This document shows positions 1 through 5,047 of a stretch of DNA of 5,984 bases, in pieces (the first letter of the stretch is position 1; every line of letters starts with the position of its first letter). The translations under genes and the position numbers were made by a program. The stretch is from an uncultured Rothia sp. (GTDB lineage Bacteria > Actinomycetota > Actinomycetes > Actinomycetales > Micrococcaceae). The DNA is taken from NCBI GenBank assembly GCA_937935205.1, contig CALGXU010000104.1, positions 1-5,984 of the forward strand, given 5' to 3'. The notes under the pieces are model-generated. The model ran no database searches and was not told where the DNA came from. It was given only the letters and a program-made list of their open reading frames with translations.

Positions 1-1
1 C

Positions 2-346
2 GGTGTTCGCGTGAACATCGCGGTCGGCTACGGTGGTCGCCAGGAGATTGTGGATGCGGTCCGCTCGGTTCTGCGTGAGGCCGATACTGAGGGCGCATCC
101 TTGGAATCGCTTGCTGAACAGCTGAGCGTTGAGGATATTTCCTCGCACCTGTACACCGCCGATATGCCCGACCCGGACCTGCTGATTCGCACTTCGGGTG
201 AGCAGCGCCTGTCCGGTTTTATGACCTGGCAGAGCGCGTATTCCGAGTTTTATTTCTGCCGTGCCCTGTGGCCGGATTTCACGCGCGTTGATTTTCTGCG
301 TGCCCTGCGGGACTACGCGAACCGTTCCCGCCGCTTCGGCTCCTAG
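2..346 (+). CDS. uppS: Isoprenyl transferase (UppS family), C-terminal part, gene cut by left window edge
   Basis: This is the C-terminal ~114 residues of a cis-prenyltransferase of about 250 residues. The family adds isopentenyl diphosphate units to an allylic diphosphate to make the Z-polyprenyl diphosphate used as lipid carrier in cell-wall synthesis. It acts at the cytoplasmic face of the membrane. The visible part carries NIAVGYGGRQEI, matching the conserved NIA.YGGR block, then DLLIRTSGEQRLSGF and WQSAYSEFYF, the hallmark C-terminal region. Its arginines and glutamate bind the IPP diphosphate and Mg2+ in characterised UppS enzymes. The reading frame is open through the first base, so the GTG at 11 is an internal valine and not a start. 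The gene stops with TAG at 344-346. Actinobacteria often have two paralogues (short-chain and decaprenyl types), and the missing N-terminus prevents telling them apart. The family call is very secure; the symbol is less so. Confidence 0.93.
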   Translation, partial: GVRVNIAVGYGGRQEIVDAVRSVLREADTEGASLESLAEQLSVEDISSHLYTADMPDPDLLIRTSGEQRLSGFMTWQSAYSEFYFCRALWPDFTRVDFLRALRDYANRSRRFGS

Positions 347-366
347 AACCTAGGCGCTCTAGCGCC
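342..366 (+). terminator. Overlapping short inverted repeats at the uppS stop codon
   Basis: Two small hairpins can form: CCTAG-AAC-CTAGG (342-354), which contains the stop codon, and GGCGCT-CT-AGCGCC (353-366). They share bases 353-354, so only one can form fully at a time. No U-run follows, only a scattered T-rich stretch near 373-381. It may be a weak terminator or an mRNA 3'-end stabiliser between uppS and the next gene. It may also be chance in GC-rich DNA. Confidence 0.3.
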
Positions 367-434
367 GCTGGCTCGTGTTTCTCGGCTGGCAGTTACCGGT
401 AGTACAGCCTCCAGCAATACAGAATGGACGTTCT

Positions 435-962
435 ATGCTCGCTGAGCTTTCCCGCCTCTACAACGCAGGCGGCGCCTCCGTTATTGCCGCTCTGGTGCTC
501 GGCAGCTACCTGCTGTATTTCCTGTGGTGCGCCCTGCGACTGTGGCGTATTGACGTGCGGGAACACCGCCTGCCGCACCGCATCCTGATTCCTCTGGCTA
601 TTGCCACCTATACGGCTCTGCCGGTGTCTTTGCTGTTCGCGGGTCGTCCCGCCGATCTTTGGCGCGTGATTGGTGCCGGTCTGGCGCTGTGGTTCTGCTA
701 CGGGCTGCTGCGTATTCTGTCTTTCGGTGCGCTGGGCCGCGGGGATGTGAAGCTTGCCGGCATTCTGGGCGGCGTGCTCGGGTACCTGTCCTGGGCGAAC
801 CTGGGCTGGGCGTCGCTGGTGACGTTCCTTGCCGGTGGTCTGGTGTCTTTGGCTCTGGTTCTGTTCACGAAGGCGCGCGGTAGCACCCGCATTGCGTTCG
901 GCCCATTTATGCTGCTGGGCGCGCTGGTGGCGTTGGCTGCTCCGGCGTATTCTCTGTGGTAG
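435..962 (+). CDS. Prepilin peptidase-like membrane aspartic protease (A24 family)
   Basis: A 175-residue polytopic membrane protein with the signature of type IV prepilin peptidases. The first catalytic Asp is D40 in WRIDVREHRLP, and the second is D104 in GRGDVKLAG, which matches the GxGDxKL motif. A late AFGPFMLLGALVA segment (residues 154-166) matches the conserved FGPF loop and helix. Hydrophobic segments lie at about 14-36, 50-70, 76-98, 105-120, 125-145 and 156-174. Family members cleave the leader of type IV pilin-like or Tad/Flp pilin precursors in the membrane. The N-terminal cysteine-containing N-methyltransferase domain of bifunctional PilD is absent, as in TadV/CpaA-type short forms. 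The ATG at 435 was chosen because the peptide starts naturally there. An in-frame GTG at 375 has no ribosome site and would add an uncharacteristic polar leader. The ribosome site at 435 is also weak (GGACG, 426-430). No pilin or secretion gene is visible nearby, so the substrate is unknown. Confidence 0.85.
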   Translation: MLAELSRLYNAGGASVIAALVLGSYLLYFLWCALRLWRIDVREHRLPHRILIPLAIATYTALPVSLLFAGRPADLWRVIGAGLALWFCYGLLRILSFGALGRGDVKLAGILGGVLGYLSWANLGWASLVTFLAGGLVSLALVLFTKARGSTRIAFGPFMLLGALVALAAPAYSLW

Positions 963-1053
963 ATTCCGAAGTGGGGTGACCGTCCGGCTAAGTGGCGGGC
1001 TCGTTCTTCGTGCGGCTCGCGGCTGTTCGCTCTGCTCTCTAGCACCTATTTCT

Positions 1054-1074
1054 CGGCAGAACTGCCGGGGCTTT
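1054..1074 (+). terminator. Possible weak hairpin terminator before the Nudix gene
   Basis: CGGCAG-AA-CTGCCG (1054-1067) is a perfect 6-bp inverted repeat with a minimal loop. GGGC and four T (1071-1074) follow. It lies about 90 bp after the peptidase stop and just before the Nudix ribosome site. It could separate the two genes, but the loop is very tight and the T-run short. The rest of the 127-bp gap (963-1089) shows no convincing promoter. Confidence 0.3.
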
Positions 1075-1089
1075 TGAAAGGTTGATGTT

Positions 1090-1596
1090 ATGCCTACTCC
1101 TCCCTATATCCGTAAGCTGCGTGAGCGGATCGGTTCGGATTACCTGTGGCTGTCCGGTGCGACGGCTGTGGTGTACCGTGAGCAGGATTCTAAGGTGCTG
1201 CTGGTGCGCCGTAGCGATAACGGGGCGTGGACCCCGATCACGGGCATTGTGGACCCGGGGGAGAGCCCCGCACTGACCTGCCTGCGTGAGGCGCAGGAGG
1301 AGGCGAACGTGCAGATTGAGGTGCTGGAGTTGGCGCAGGTGAAGGCTGACCCGCCGATGCAGTTCGGTAATGGTGACCGCTGCCAGTTCTTGGATCATAC
1401 GTTCTTGTGCCGCTGGGTTTCTGGTGAGGCGAAGGTGAACGATGAGGAGTCTTCGCAGGTGCGTTGGGTGGATGTGTCTGACCCGGCGGAACGTGCGTTG
1501 CTTTCGGAGCGGATGCTGGACCGTATTGATGCGGCGCTGAACTATGATGGCCACTGCCGTTTTGGGCTGGAATCGGTACCGCCGGAAGAGTACTAG
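1090..1596 (+). CDS. Nudix hydrolase
   Basis: A 168-residue soluble Nudix-fold protein. Nudix enzymes hydrolyse nucleoside diphosphates linked to another moiety, using Mg2+ held by glutamates of the Nudix box. The box is at residues 52-74, running from GIVDPGES to REAQEEANV. G52, E58, R66, E67, E70 and E71 occupy the expected GX5EX7REUXEEXGU positions, but the last glycine of the motif is replaced by N73. Residues ~21-42 (LSGATAVVYR...VLLVRR) form the usual strand before the box. The ~20-residue N-terminal segment (PPYIRKLRERIG.DYLW) resembles a group common in actinobacteria. The ATG at 1090 follows GAAAGG (1076-1081) with good spacing, while the ATG at 1085 is in another frame. The substrate cannot be told from sequence: ADP-ribose, an oxidised nucleotide and other compounds are all possible. 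It may be transcribed alone, because a strong terminator follows. Confidence 0.92.
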   Translation: MPTPPYIRKLRERIGSDYLWLSGATAVVYREQDSKVLLVRRSDNGAWTPITGIVDPGESPALTCLREAQEEANVQIEVLELAQVKADPPMQFGNGDRCQFLDHTFLCRWVSGEAKVNDEESSQVRWVDVSDPAERALLSERMLDRIDAALNYDGHCRFGLESVPPEEY

Positions 1597-1643
1597 ACCG
1601 GCTGCTGGAGCTGAACAGAAGCCGCCGCATGAGGCACGTAGAT

Positions 1644-1687
1644 ACAGAAGGAGGGGCGACCCGCCGTCATGGCGAGTCGCCCCTCCC
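1644..1687. repeat. 44-bp direct repeat, copy 1 (hairpin element)
   Basis: This 44-base unit is identical, base for base, to 3327-3370. It starts ACAGAAGGAGGGGCGAC and ends GTCGCCCCTCCC. Identity stops sharply at both ends: T versus C before the unit, G versus T after it. The copies are 1683 bp apart in the same orientation and bracket the MFS transporter and its leader. Each copy is internally palindromic. Confidence 0.97.
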
Positions 1688-1695
1688 GCATTTTT
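1650..1695 (+). terminator. Rho-independent terminator of the Nudix gene
   Basis: An 11-bp perfect stem (1650-1660 with 1676-1686) carries, after one C/A mismatch, a further 4-bp stem CGCC/GGCG (1662-1665 with 1671-1674) and a GTCAT loop. Five T follow at 1691-1695 after a short CGCA spacer. It lies 53 bp after the Nudix stop and should end transcription from the left. The stem half is nearly symmetrical, so it could also act on the other strand, though no T-run lies on that side. Confidence 0.82.
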
Positions 1696-1854
1696 GTGAC
1701 AGTTTGTTACATGTTATTGGGTGGTTCTTCCTGTTTTTCTGTGGGAGTGGGGGACTGGAAGCCTAAATGTTGCCGTGGTTTTATTTTGTTTTTGTCTTTT
1801 TTACCTTAAGTTGCGTCTGTGTATCGAGTTATGAGTGGTTTGCATGAGATGCTT

Positions 1855-1860
1855 TATATA
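1855..1860 (+). promoter_or_regulatory. Possible -10 element for the MFS transcript
   Basis: TATATA lies about 7 bases before the first arm of the 1866-1909 inverted repeat, so a transcript would start close to that hairpin. No good -35 element sits 16-18 bases upstream. TATAGA at 1968-1973 is a competing -10 candidate. This is tentative. Confidence 0.25.
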
Positions 1861-1865
1861 TGACG

Positions 1866-1909
1866 CGGGTTACATTGGGAGTGACGGCCCCGTATTAGTC
1901 AGTAACCCG
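1866..1909 (+). promoter_or_regulatory. Inverted repeat in the MFS leader, possible structured RNA or operator
   Basis: CGGGTTAC (1866-1873) and GTAACCCG (1902-1909) are perfect 8-bp complementary arms. TGAC (1882-1885) and GTCA (1898-1901) extend the helix directly from the right arm, leaving an 8-base bulge (1874-1881) and a 12-base loop. As RNA this makes a 12-bp two-part hairpin near the presumed 5' end. As DNA it could bind a regulator. It matches no riboswitch class that I recognise. Confidence 0.35.
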
Positions 1910-1963
1910 AGAAAGATTCGTTCACGTGATGTTCTGGTGAGCGTAGTCGCTTTCCTTTTACTC

Positions 1964-1994
1964 TGCCTATAGATCCTTTAGGCATGCCATTTTT
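1964..1994 (+). terminator. Possible attenuator hairpin in the MFS leader
   Basis: TGCCTA (1964-1969) pairs with TAGGCA (1979-1984) around a 9-base loop. Five T follow at 1990-1994 after TGCCA. GGCATGCC (1981-1988) is an overlapping 8-bp palindrome that would compete for the right arm. The stem is short, so this is a weak candidate for premature termination upstream of the transporter. Confidence 0.25.
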
Positions 1995-2052
1995 CTGTGA
2001 ACTAGGCTCATTGTGTTCATCGCAATTCTTGGTCGCTATTTTGACGCGCCCT

Positions 2053-2060
2053 GGAAAGAG
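2053..2060 (+). promoter_or_regulatory. Ribosome binding site of the MFS gene
   Basis: GGAAAGAG ends six bases before the ATG at 2067, with good spacing, and supports that start. Confidence 0.7.
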
Positions 2061-2066
2061 TAAAGC

Positions 2067-3284
2067 ATGACAACACACAAAATACCCTGGAGAATCTACG
2101 TAGCCCTTATTGGCTCTCTGGTAGGTACAGGAATATATTCCTTCGCCCTACCCATCGCGATTCTCGCTAGTACAGGCGAAATTGGGTTGGCTGGCGTGAT
2201 GGCAGTAGCCATGCAAATCCCCAATATCGCCTTGGCATATCCACTAGCAACTCTATCTGATAGTCTGCCTCGAAAGCCTATGATTGTGATTGCCGGGGCA
2301 GTAAACATCCTCAGCATCCTCACCTTGGCGTTGATGATTGAGCAACATATGTTGTCATGGTTCGCCATCGCCGCACTAGGATTTGTGAGTGGTGTCTTCT
2401 CTGAACTGGCTGCTGCCTCAGAAGCAGGATATATTCCGCAGCTTCTCGGACGAGAAAACCTTCTTTCGTACAATGCACGTCGTGAAATTTGCGAGGGAAT
2501 ATCCGCAATCATTGCACCCCCTACAGCAGGATTTATTGTTCTTGTCGCGGGTGCAACGGTCGGTCTTATCGTCCCGGTGCTCCTTTTCGGAGCGGCAACT
2601 ATTTCATACGCAACGTTGCCATCCGTAGAGATGGAAACTAAAACTGAGCAACGCGAAACCGCACAACACGGGTTTATCCACCGGATGTTTGACGGTATCC
2701 AATACATGTTCTCCGGCGCCCCGCAGAGACTTATCCTTGTCTACACGTTCTTCTTGGCGGCAGCTACGGCATCGTATTCACTCATCATTATTTACCGCCT
2801 GTACGAGGAACTCACTTTTGAAGCCTCAGTGGTAGGCATGATTATGGCCTGCAGCGGTATCGGTGGTATCGTCGCGGCGCTCATCATCGATCGTTTCCTC
2901 TCTTTTGAGAACACACGAGGAATGCTGCTGATCGCCAATGTCGTATCCCTGCTCGGAATACCGCTGGTCACCATCAGCAATAACCCCGTAGTGCTCGGAG
3001 CCCTGCTCTTCATCCTGGACGTAGGATGGGCATCAGCTTTCATCTTCTCCAACAATCTTCGTGACTGCATTACACCGAATGAGCTACTGGGGCGAGCCAG
3101 CTCCCTTGACGGCGCCGTGTTTGGGCTAGGAACGCTGTACTCCATGGGTGCGGTAGCACTGATGCTCGACCATCTAGGCTCCTTCAACGCTGCGCTTGTC
3201 GTCAGTATCCCGGCTGTACTCTGCCTCATCTACACGCTGGTCCACTATAAACAGTTCAAAGTGTTCAATATCGTTGAACAATAG
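2067..3284 (+). CDS. MFS transporter, DHA3-like (drug-efflux type)
   Basis: A 405-residue integral membrane protein with about 12 hydrophobic helices: roughly 11-33, 42-61, 71-91, 97-117, 145-163, 165-184, 221-243, 254-275, 285-303, 307-328, 347-367 and 374-393. A polar central loop lies at ~186-218. The segment DSLPRKPM (64-72) is a reduced form of MFS motif A between helices 2 and 3. EAGYIPQLLGRENLLSYNARREI (residues 119-141) fits the block between helices 4 and 5 in DHA3-type transporters such as Tap- and Mef-like pumps. These are proton-driven exporters of macrolides, tetracyclines or other compounds; the substrate here is unknown. It starts at ATG 2067 with a clear ribosome site and ends in tandem stops TAG TGA. 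Codon use (ATA, CTA and AGA/CGA are frequent) differs from the neighbouring genes, and 44-bp repeats bracket it. Transfer is therefore likely but unproven. Confidence 0.9.
   Translation: MTTHKIPWRIYVALIGSLVGTGIYSFALPIAILASTGEIGLAGVMAVAMQIPNIALAYPLATLSDSLPRKPMIVIAGAVNILSILTLALMIEQHMLSWFAIAALGFVSGVFSELAAASEAGYIPQLLGRENLLSYNARREICEGISAIIAPPTAGFIVLVAGATVGLIVPVLLFGAATISYATLPSVEMETKTEQRETAQHGFIHRMFDGIQYMFSGAPQRLILVYTFFLAAATASYSLIIIYRLYEELTFEASVVGMIMACSGIGGIVAALIIDRFLSFENTRGMLLIANVVSLLGIPLVTISNNPVVLGALLFILDVGWASAFIFSNNLRDCITPNELLGRASSLDGAVFGLGTLYSMGAVALMLDHLGSFNAALVVSIPAVLCLIYTLVHYKQFKVFNIVEQ
3262..3280 (+). repeat. Inverted repeat at the 3' end of the MFS coding region
   Basis: TGTTCAA (3262-3268) and TTGAACA (3274-3280) are perfect 7-bp arms around TATCG, ending two bases before the stop codon. 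It could fold in the mRNA 3' end or be chance. No T-run follows. Confidence 0.4.
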
Positions 3285-3326
3285 TGAGAACCCGCTACCC
3301 ACTTAATGACGGGGCGGAGAACATGC

Positions 3327-3370
3327 ACAGAAGGAGGGGCGACCCGCCGTCATGGCGAGTCGCCCCTCCC
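3327..3370. repeat. 44-bp direct repeat, copy 2 (hairpin element, probable bidirectional terminator)
   Basis: Identical to 1644-1687, including the inner loop. The 11-bp stem is 3333-3343 with 3359-3369. It lies between the converging ends of the MFS gene (3284) and fumC (3417), the usual place for a shared terminator. Unlike copy 1, it has no T-run on the right (TCTATGG follows), and only CTTCTG on the minus-strand exit side. Confidence 0.9.
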
Positions 3371-3382
3371 TCTATGGTTAAG

Positions 3383-3410
3383 CCGCGAACCTCAGAGGAG
3401 GTTCAGGCGG
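3383..3410 (-). terminator. Hairpin just after fumC
   Basis: GAACCTC (3387-3393) and GAGGTTC (3398-3404) form a perfect 7-bp stem with an AGAG loop. CCGC (3383-3386) and GCGG (3407-3410) extend it past a two-base bulge. It begins 7 bases after the fumC stop on the minus strand. The exit side reads CTTAACC, without a T-run, so it may work together with the next hairpin (3327-3370) or mainly protect the mRNA end. Confidence 0.5.
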
Positions 3411-3416
3411 GTGAGA

Positions 3417-4823
3417 TTAGAAGTTGCCCAGCATCTTGGTGACGTCCAGAGCCGCATCCAGCTGCTCCTCAGTCACTTCGCCGCGCTCCACGTAGCCCAG
3501 AGCCACAACTGCCTCACGGACAGTCACCTTGTGAGCCACCGAGTACTTAGCGATCTTCGCAGCAGCCTCGTAACCAATCAGCTTGTTCAGCGGGGTCACG
3601 GTCGACGGCGAAGCCTCAGCCAGGAAGCGGCAACGGTCAACGTTAGCGGTCAGACCGTCAATCATCTTCTCAGCCGAAACGCGAGAAACATTAGCGAGCA
3701 GGCGGATCGACTGCAGCAGGTTAGCAGCCATCACCGGGATACCCACGTTCAGCTCAAACGCGCCGTTAGTGGAGGAGAGAGCAATGGTTGCGTCGTTACC
3801 GATAACCTGAGCGGCAACCATGATGGTAGCCTCACAAATCACGGGGTTGACCTTACCGGGCATAATCGAGGAACCGGGCTGCAGGTCGGGGATGTGCAGC
3901 TCGCCCAGACCGGTGTTCGGGCCCGAACCCATCCAGCGGATGTCGTTGCTGATCTTCATCAGGCCGTACGCCAGGGTGCGCAGCTGACCGGAAACCTCAA
4001 TCAGGCCGTCACGGTTAGCCTGAGCCTCGAAGTGGTTACGAGCCTCGGTCAGGGGCAGGCCGGTCTCCTCAGCGAGCAGCTCAATCACGCGAGCAGAGAA
4101 GCCGTCCGGGGTGTTAATGCCGGTACCCACAGCGGTACCGCCCAGGGGAACCTCAGCCACGCGGGGCAGGGAAGCGTTCACACGCTCAATGCCGTAACGC
4201 ACGGTTGCGGCGTAGCCGGAGAACTCCTGGCCCAGGGTGATGGGGGTTGCGTCCATCAGGTGGGTACGACCGGACTTCACAACGTCCTTGAACTCTGCGG
4301 ACTTGCGCTCCAGGGACTCAGCGAGCACCTCGAGAGCGGGAATCAGGTCCTTCACCAGAGCCTCGGTCACAGCAACGTGCACGGAGGTGGGGAAGACGTC
4401 GTTGGAGGACTGGGAAGCGTTCACGTGGTCGTTGGGGTGAACCTCAATGCCCTTGGACTCCAGGGAACGGGTTGCCAGAGTTGCCAGAACCTCGTTCGCG
4501 TTCATGTTCGAGGAGGTACCGGAACCGGTCTGGAAGACGTCAATGGGGAAGTGGGCGTCGTACTTACCGGTTGCTACCAGATCCGCTGCATCGCGGATAG
4601 CCTGGGCGCGCTCAGCGTCGAGCACCTTGAGTTCCTCATTGGCGGTCGCGGCTGCCTTCTTCACGAGGGCAAGCGCACGAATATGGGCGGATTCGAGGGT
4701 CTGACCCGAAATCGGGAAGTTCTCGACTGCGCGCTGAGTCTGTGCACGGTAGAGTGCATCAGCCGGAACGCGAACTTCGCCCATGGTGTCATGTTCAATG
4801 CGGTATTCAATGTTTTCAGCCAT
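3417..4823 (-). CDS. fumC: Fumarate hydratase class II
   Basis: A 468-residue cytosolic enzyme that interconverts fumarate and L-malate in the TCA cycle. It is the iron-independent, homotetrameric class of the fumarase/aspartase superfamily, and 468 residues is the usual length. N-terminal RIEHDTMGEVRVP is typical of FumC. GSGTSSNMNANEV (100-112) is a conserved active-site block. SGRTHLMDATPITLGQE (184-200) contains catalytic H188. The superfamily signature GSSIMPGKVNP (317-327) contains the catalytic serine S318. The numbering matches E. coli FumC. The start is ATG 4823; a TTG at 4844 in the same frame lacks a ribosome site and would add seven residues unlike the family. AGAGG before the ATG is only one base away, too close for normal use, which suggests a leaderless mRNA. 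Its promoter should lie after the carbonic anhydrase terminator. Fumarase versus aspartase is settled by strong FumC-like character across the whole length. Confidence 0.97.
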   Translation of the reverse strand: MAENIEYRIEHDTMGEVRVPADALYRAQTQRAVENFPISGQTLESAHIRALALVKKAAATANEELKVLDAERAQAIRDAADLVATGKYDAHFPIDVFQTGSGTSSNMNANEVLATLATRSLESKGIEVHPNDHVNASQSSNDVFPTSVHVAVTEALVKDLIPALEVLAESLERKSAEFKDVVKSGRTHLMDATPITLGQEFSGYAATVRYGIERVNASLPRVAEVPLGGTAVGTGINTPDGFSARVIELLAEETGLPLTEARNHFEAQANRDGLIEVSGQLRTLAYGLMKISNDIRWMGSGPNTGLGELHIPDLQPGSSIMPGKVNPVICEATIMVAAQVIGNDATIALSSTNGAFELNVGIPVMAANLLQSIRLLANVSRVSAEKMIDGLTANVDRCRFLAEASPSTVTPLNKLIGYEAAAKIAKYSVAHKVTVREAVVALGYVERGEVTEEQLDAALDVTKMLGNF

Positions 4824-4829
4824 ACCTCT

Positions 4830-4835
4830 AGGATA
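4830..4835 (-). promoter_or_regulatory. Putative -10 element of fumC giving a leaderless transcript
   Basis: On the minus strand the sequence is TATCCTAGAGGTATG: a TANNNT-type -10 followed by six bases and the fumC ATG. Transcription would begin at or next to the start codon. There is no clear -35 at normal spacing. A TTGACA at 4875-4870 is 34 bases upstream of the -10, too far to pair with it. Confidence 0.4.
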
Positions 4836-4919
4836 GGCGTTCAAAGTGGCTTACGTCGCCTCGAAAAGGTGTCAAAAGAGGAAAAACGCTCATAAATTTT
4901 GTGGCGTGAGAAGGCGCGT

Positions 4920-4967
4920 AAAACCCCCGCCCCGGCAGATGTGCGAACACGCTACCGTGGCGGGGGT
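4920..4967 (-). terminator. Rho-independent terminator of the carbonic anhydrase gene
   Basis: ACCCCCGCC (4923-4931) and GGCGGGGGT (4959-4967) form a perfect 9-bp stem. CGG/CCG (4933-4935 with 4955-4957) and GTG/CAC (4941-4943 with 4948-4950) continue it inwards. The minus-strand RNA loop is UUCG closed by GUG/CAC. On the minus strand the stem runs into TTTT. It isolates fumC from carbonic anhydrase transcription. Confidence 0.82.
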
Positions 4968-4976
4968 ATCCCATAG

Positions 4977-5020
4977 AAAAATCTGTTCTTAAGTGCGAGT
5001 ATGTGGGTTCTCGCGTTAAG
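4977..5020 (-). terminator. Second hairpin in the carbonic anhydrase 3' region
   Basis: CTTAA (4988-4992) and GCGAG (4995-4999) pair with CTCGC (5010-5014) and TTAAG (5016-5020), with a small internal loop. On the minus strand five T follow at 4981-4977, six bases beyond the stem. It may be a first, weaker terminator in tandem with the one at 4920-4967. A third tiny stem, CTCG-TAT-CGAG, lies at 5022-5032. Confidence 0.4.
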
Positions 5021-5047
5021 GCTCGTATCGAGTGGAGACGAGGAAAA

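Larger units (their letters stand above)
1696..2066 (+). other. AT-rich intergenic region and leader of the MFS gene
   Basis: No convincing gene is present in these ~370 bp. Contents, in order: a T-rich tract at 1779-1802 (20 of 24 bases T); a TATATA box (1855-1860) that could be a -10 element; a structured inverted repeat at 1866-1909; the 8-bp palindrome TCACGTGA (1922-1929); a stem TGCCTA/TAGGCA (1964-1969 with 1979-1984) followed by five T at 1990-1994; TGAAC/GTTCA arms at 1998-2002 and 2015-2019; and a ribosome site just before the start. Open frames of 32 codons (1711-1809) and 42 codons (1844-1972) exist, but neither has a good ribosome site or a recognisable product. Confidence 0.6.
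1644..3370. mobile_element. Candidate repeat-bounded cassette carrying the MFS transporter
   Basis: The MFS gene and its AT-rich leader sit exactly between two identical 44-bp direct repeats. Recombination between the repeats would remove 1683 bp and leave the Nudix and fumC genes converging on one hairpin terminator. The cargo also differs in composition from both flanks. No transposase, integrase or terminal inverted repeat is present, so this is not a recognisable insertion sequence. Homologous recombination at repeated terminators, or an element moved in trans, are possible routes. The alternative is that the hairpin is a dispersed terminator family and the bracketing is coincidental. Confidence 0.35.

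Noticed and set aside
11..13. GTG as the start of the first gene
   Set aside because: The frame is open to the window edge and the conserved UppS core continues upstream, so this codon is an internal valine.
1647..1671. AGAAGGAGG followed by ATG inside the repeat, resembling a gene start
   Set aside because: The SD-like bases are buried in the 11-bp stem, the spacing is too long, and the frame leads into no recognisable product. The same applies to copy 2.
2041..2046. TTGACG as a -35 box for the MFS gene
   Set aside because: It is only 20 bases before the ATG, leaving no room for a -10 element and the ribosome site.
1644..3370. CRISPR-like repeat
   Set aside because: There are only two copies, spaced 1.7 kb apart with a gene between them, and no regular spacers.
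4842..4844. TTG as an upstream start of fumC
   Set aside because: It has no ribosome site and would add seven residues not seen in the family; the ATG at 4823 fits FumC N-termini.
3306..4895. A 529-codon open frame on the + strand opposite fumC
   Set aside because: It lies antisense to a clear, complete fumC. The translation is low-complexity, rich in G, L, H, Q and V, and matches no family. Long antisense frames are expected opposite codon-biased high-GC genes.
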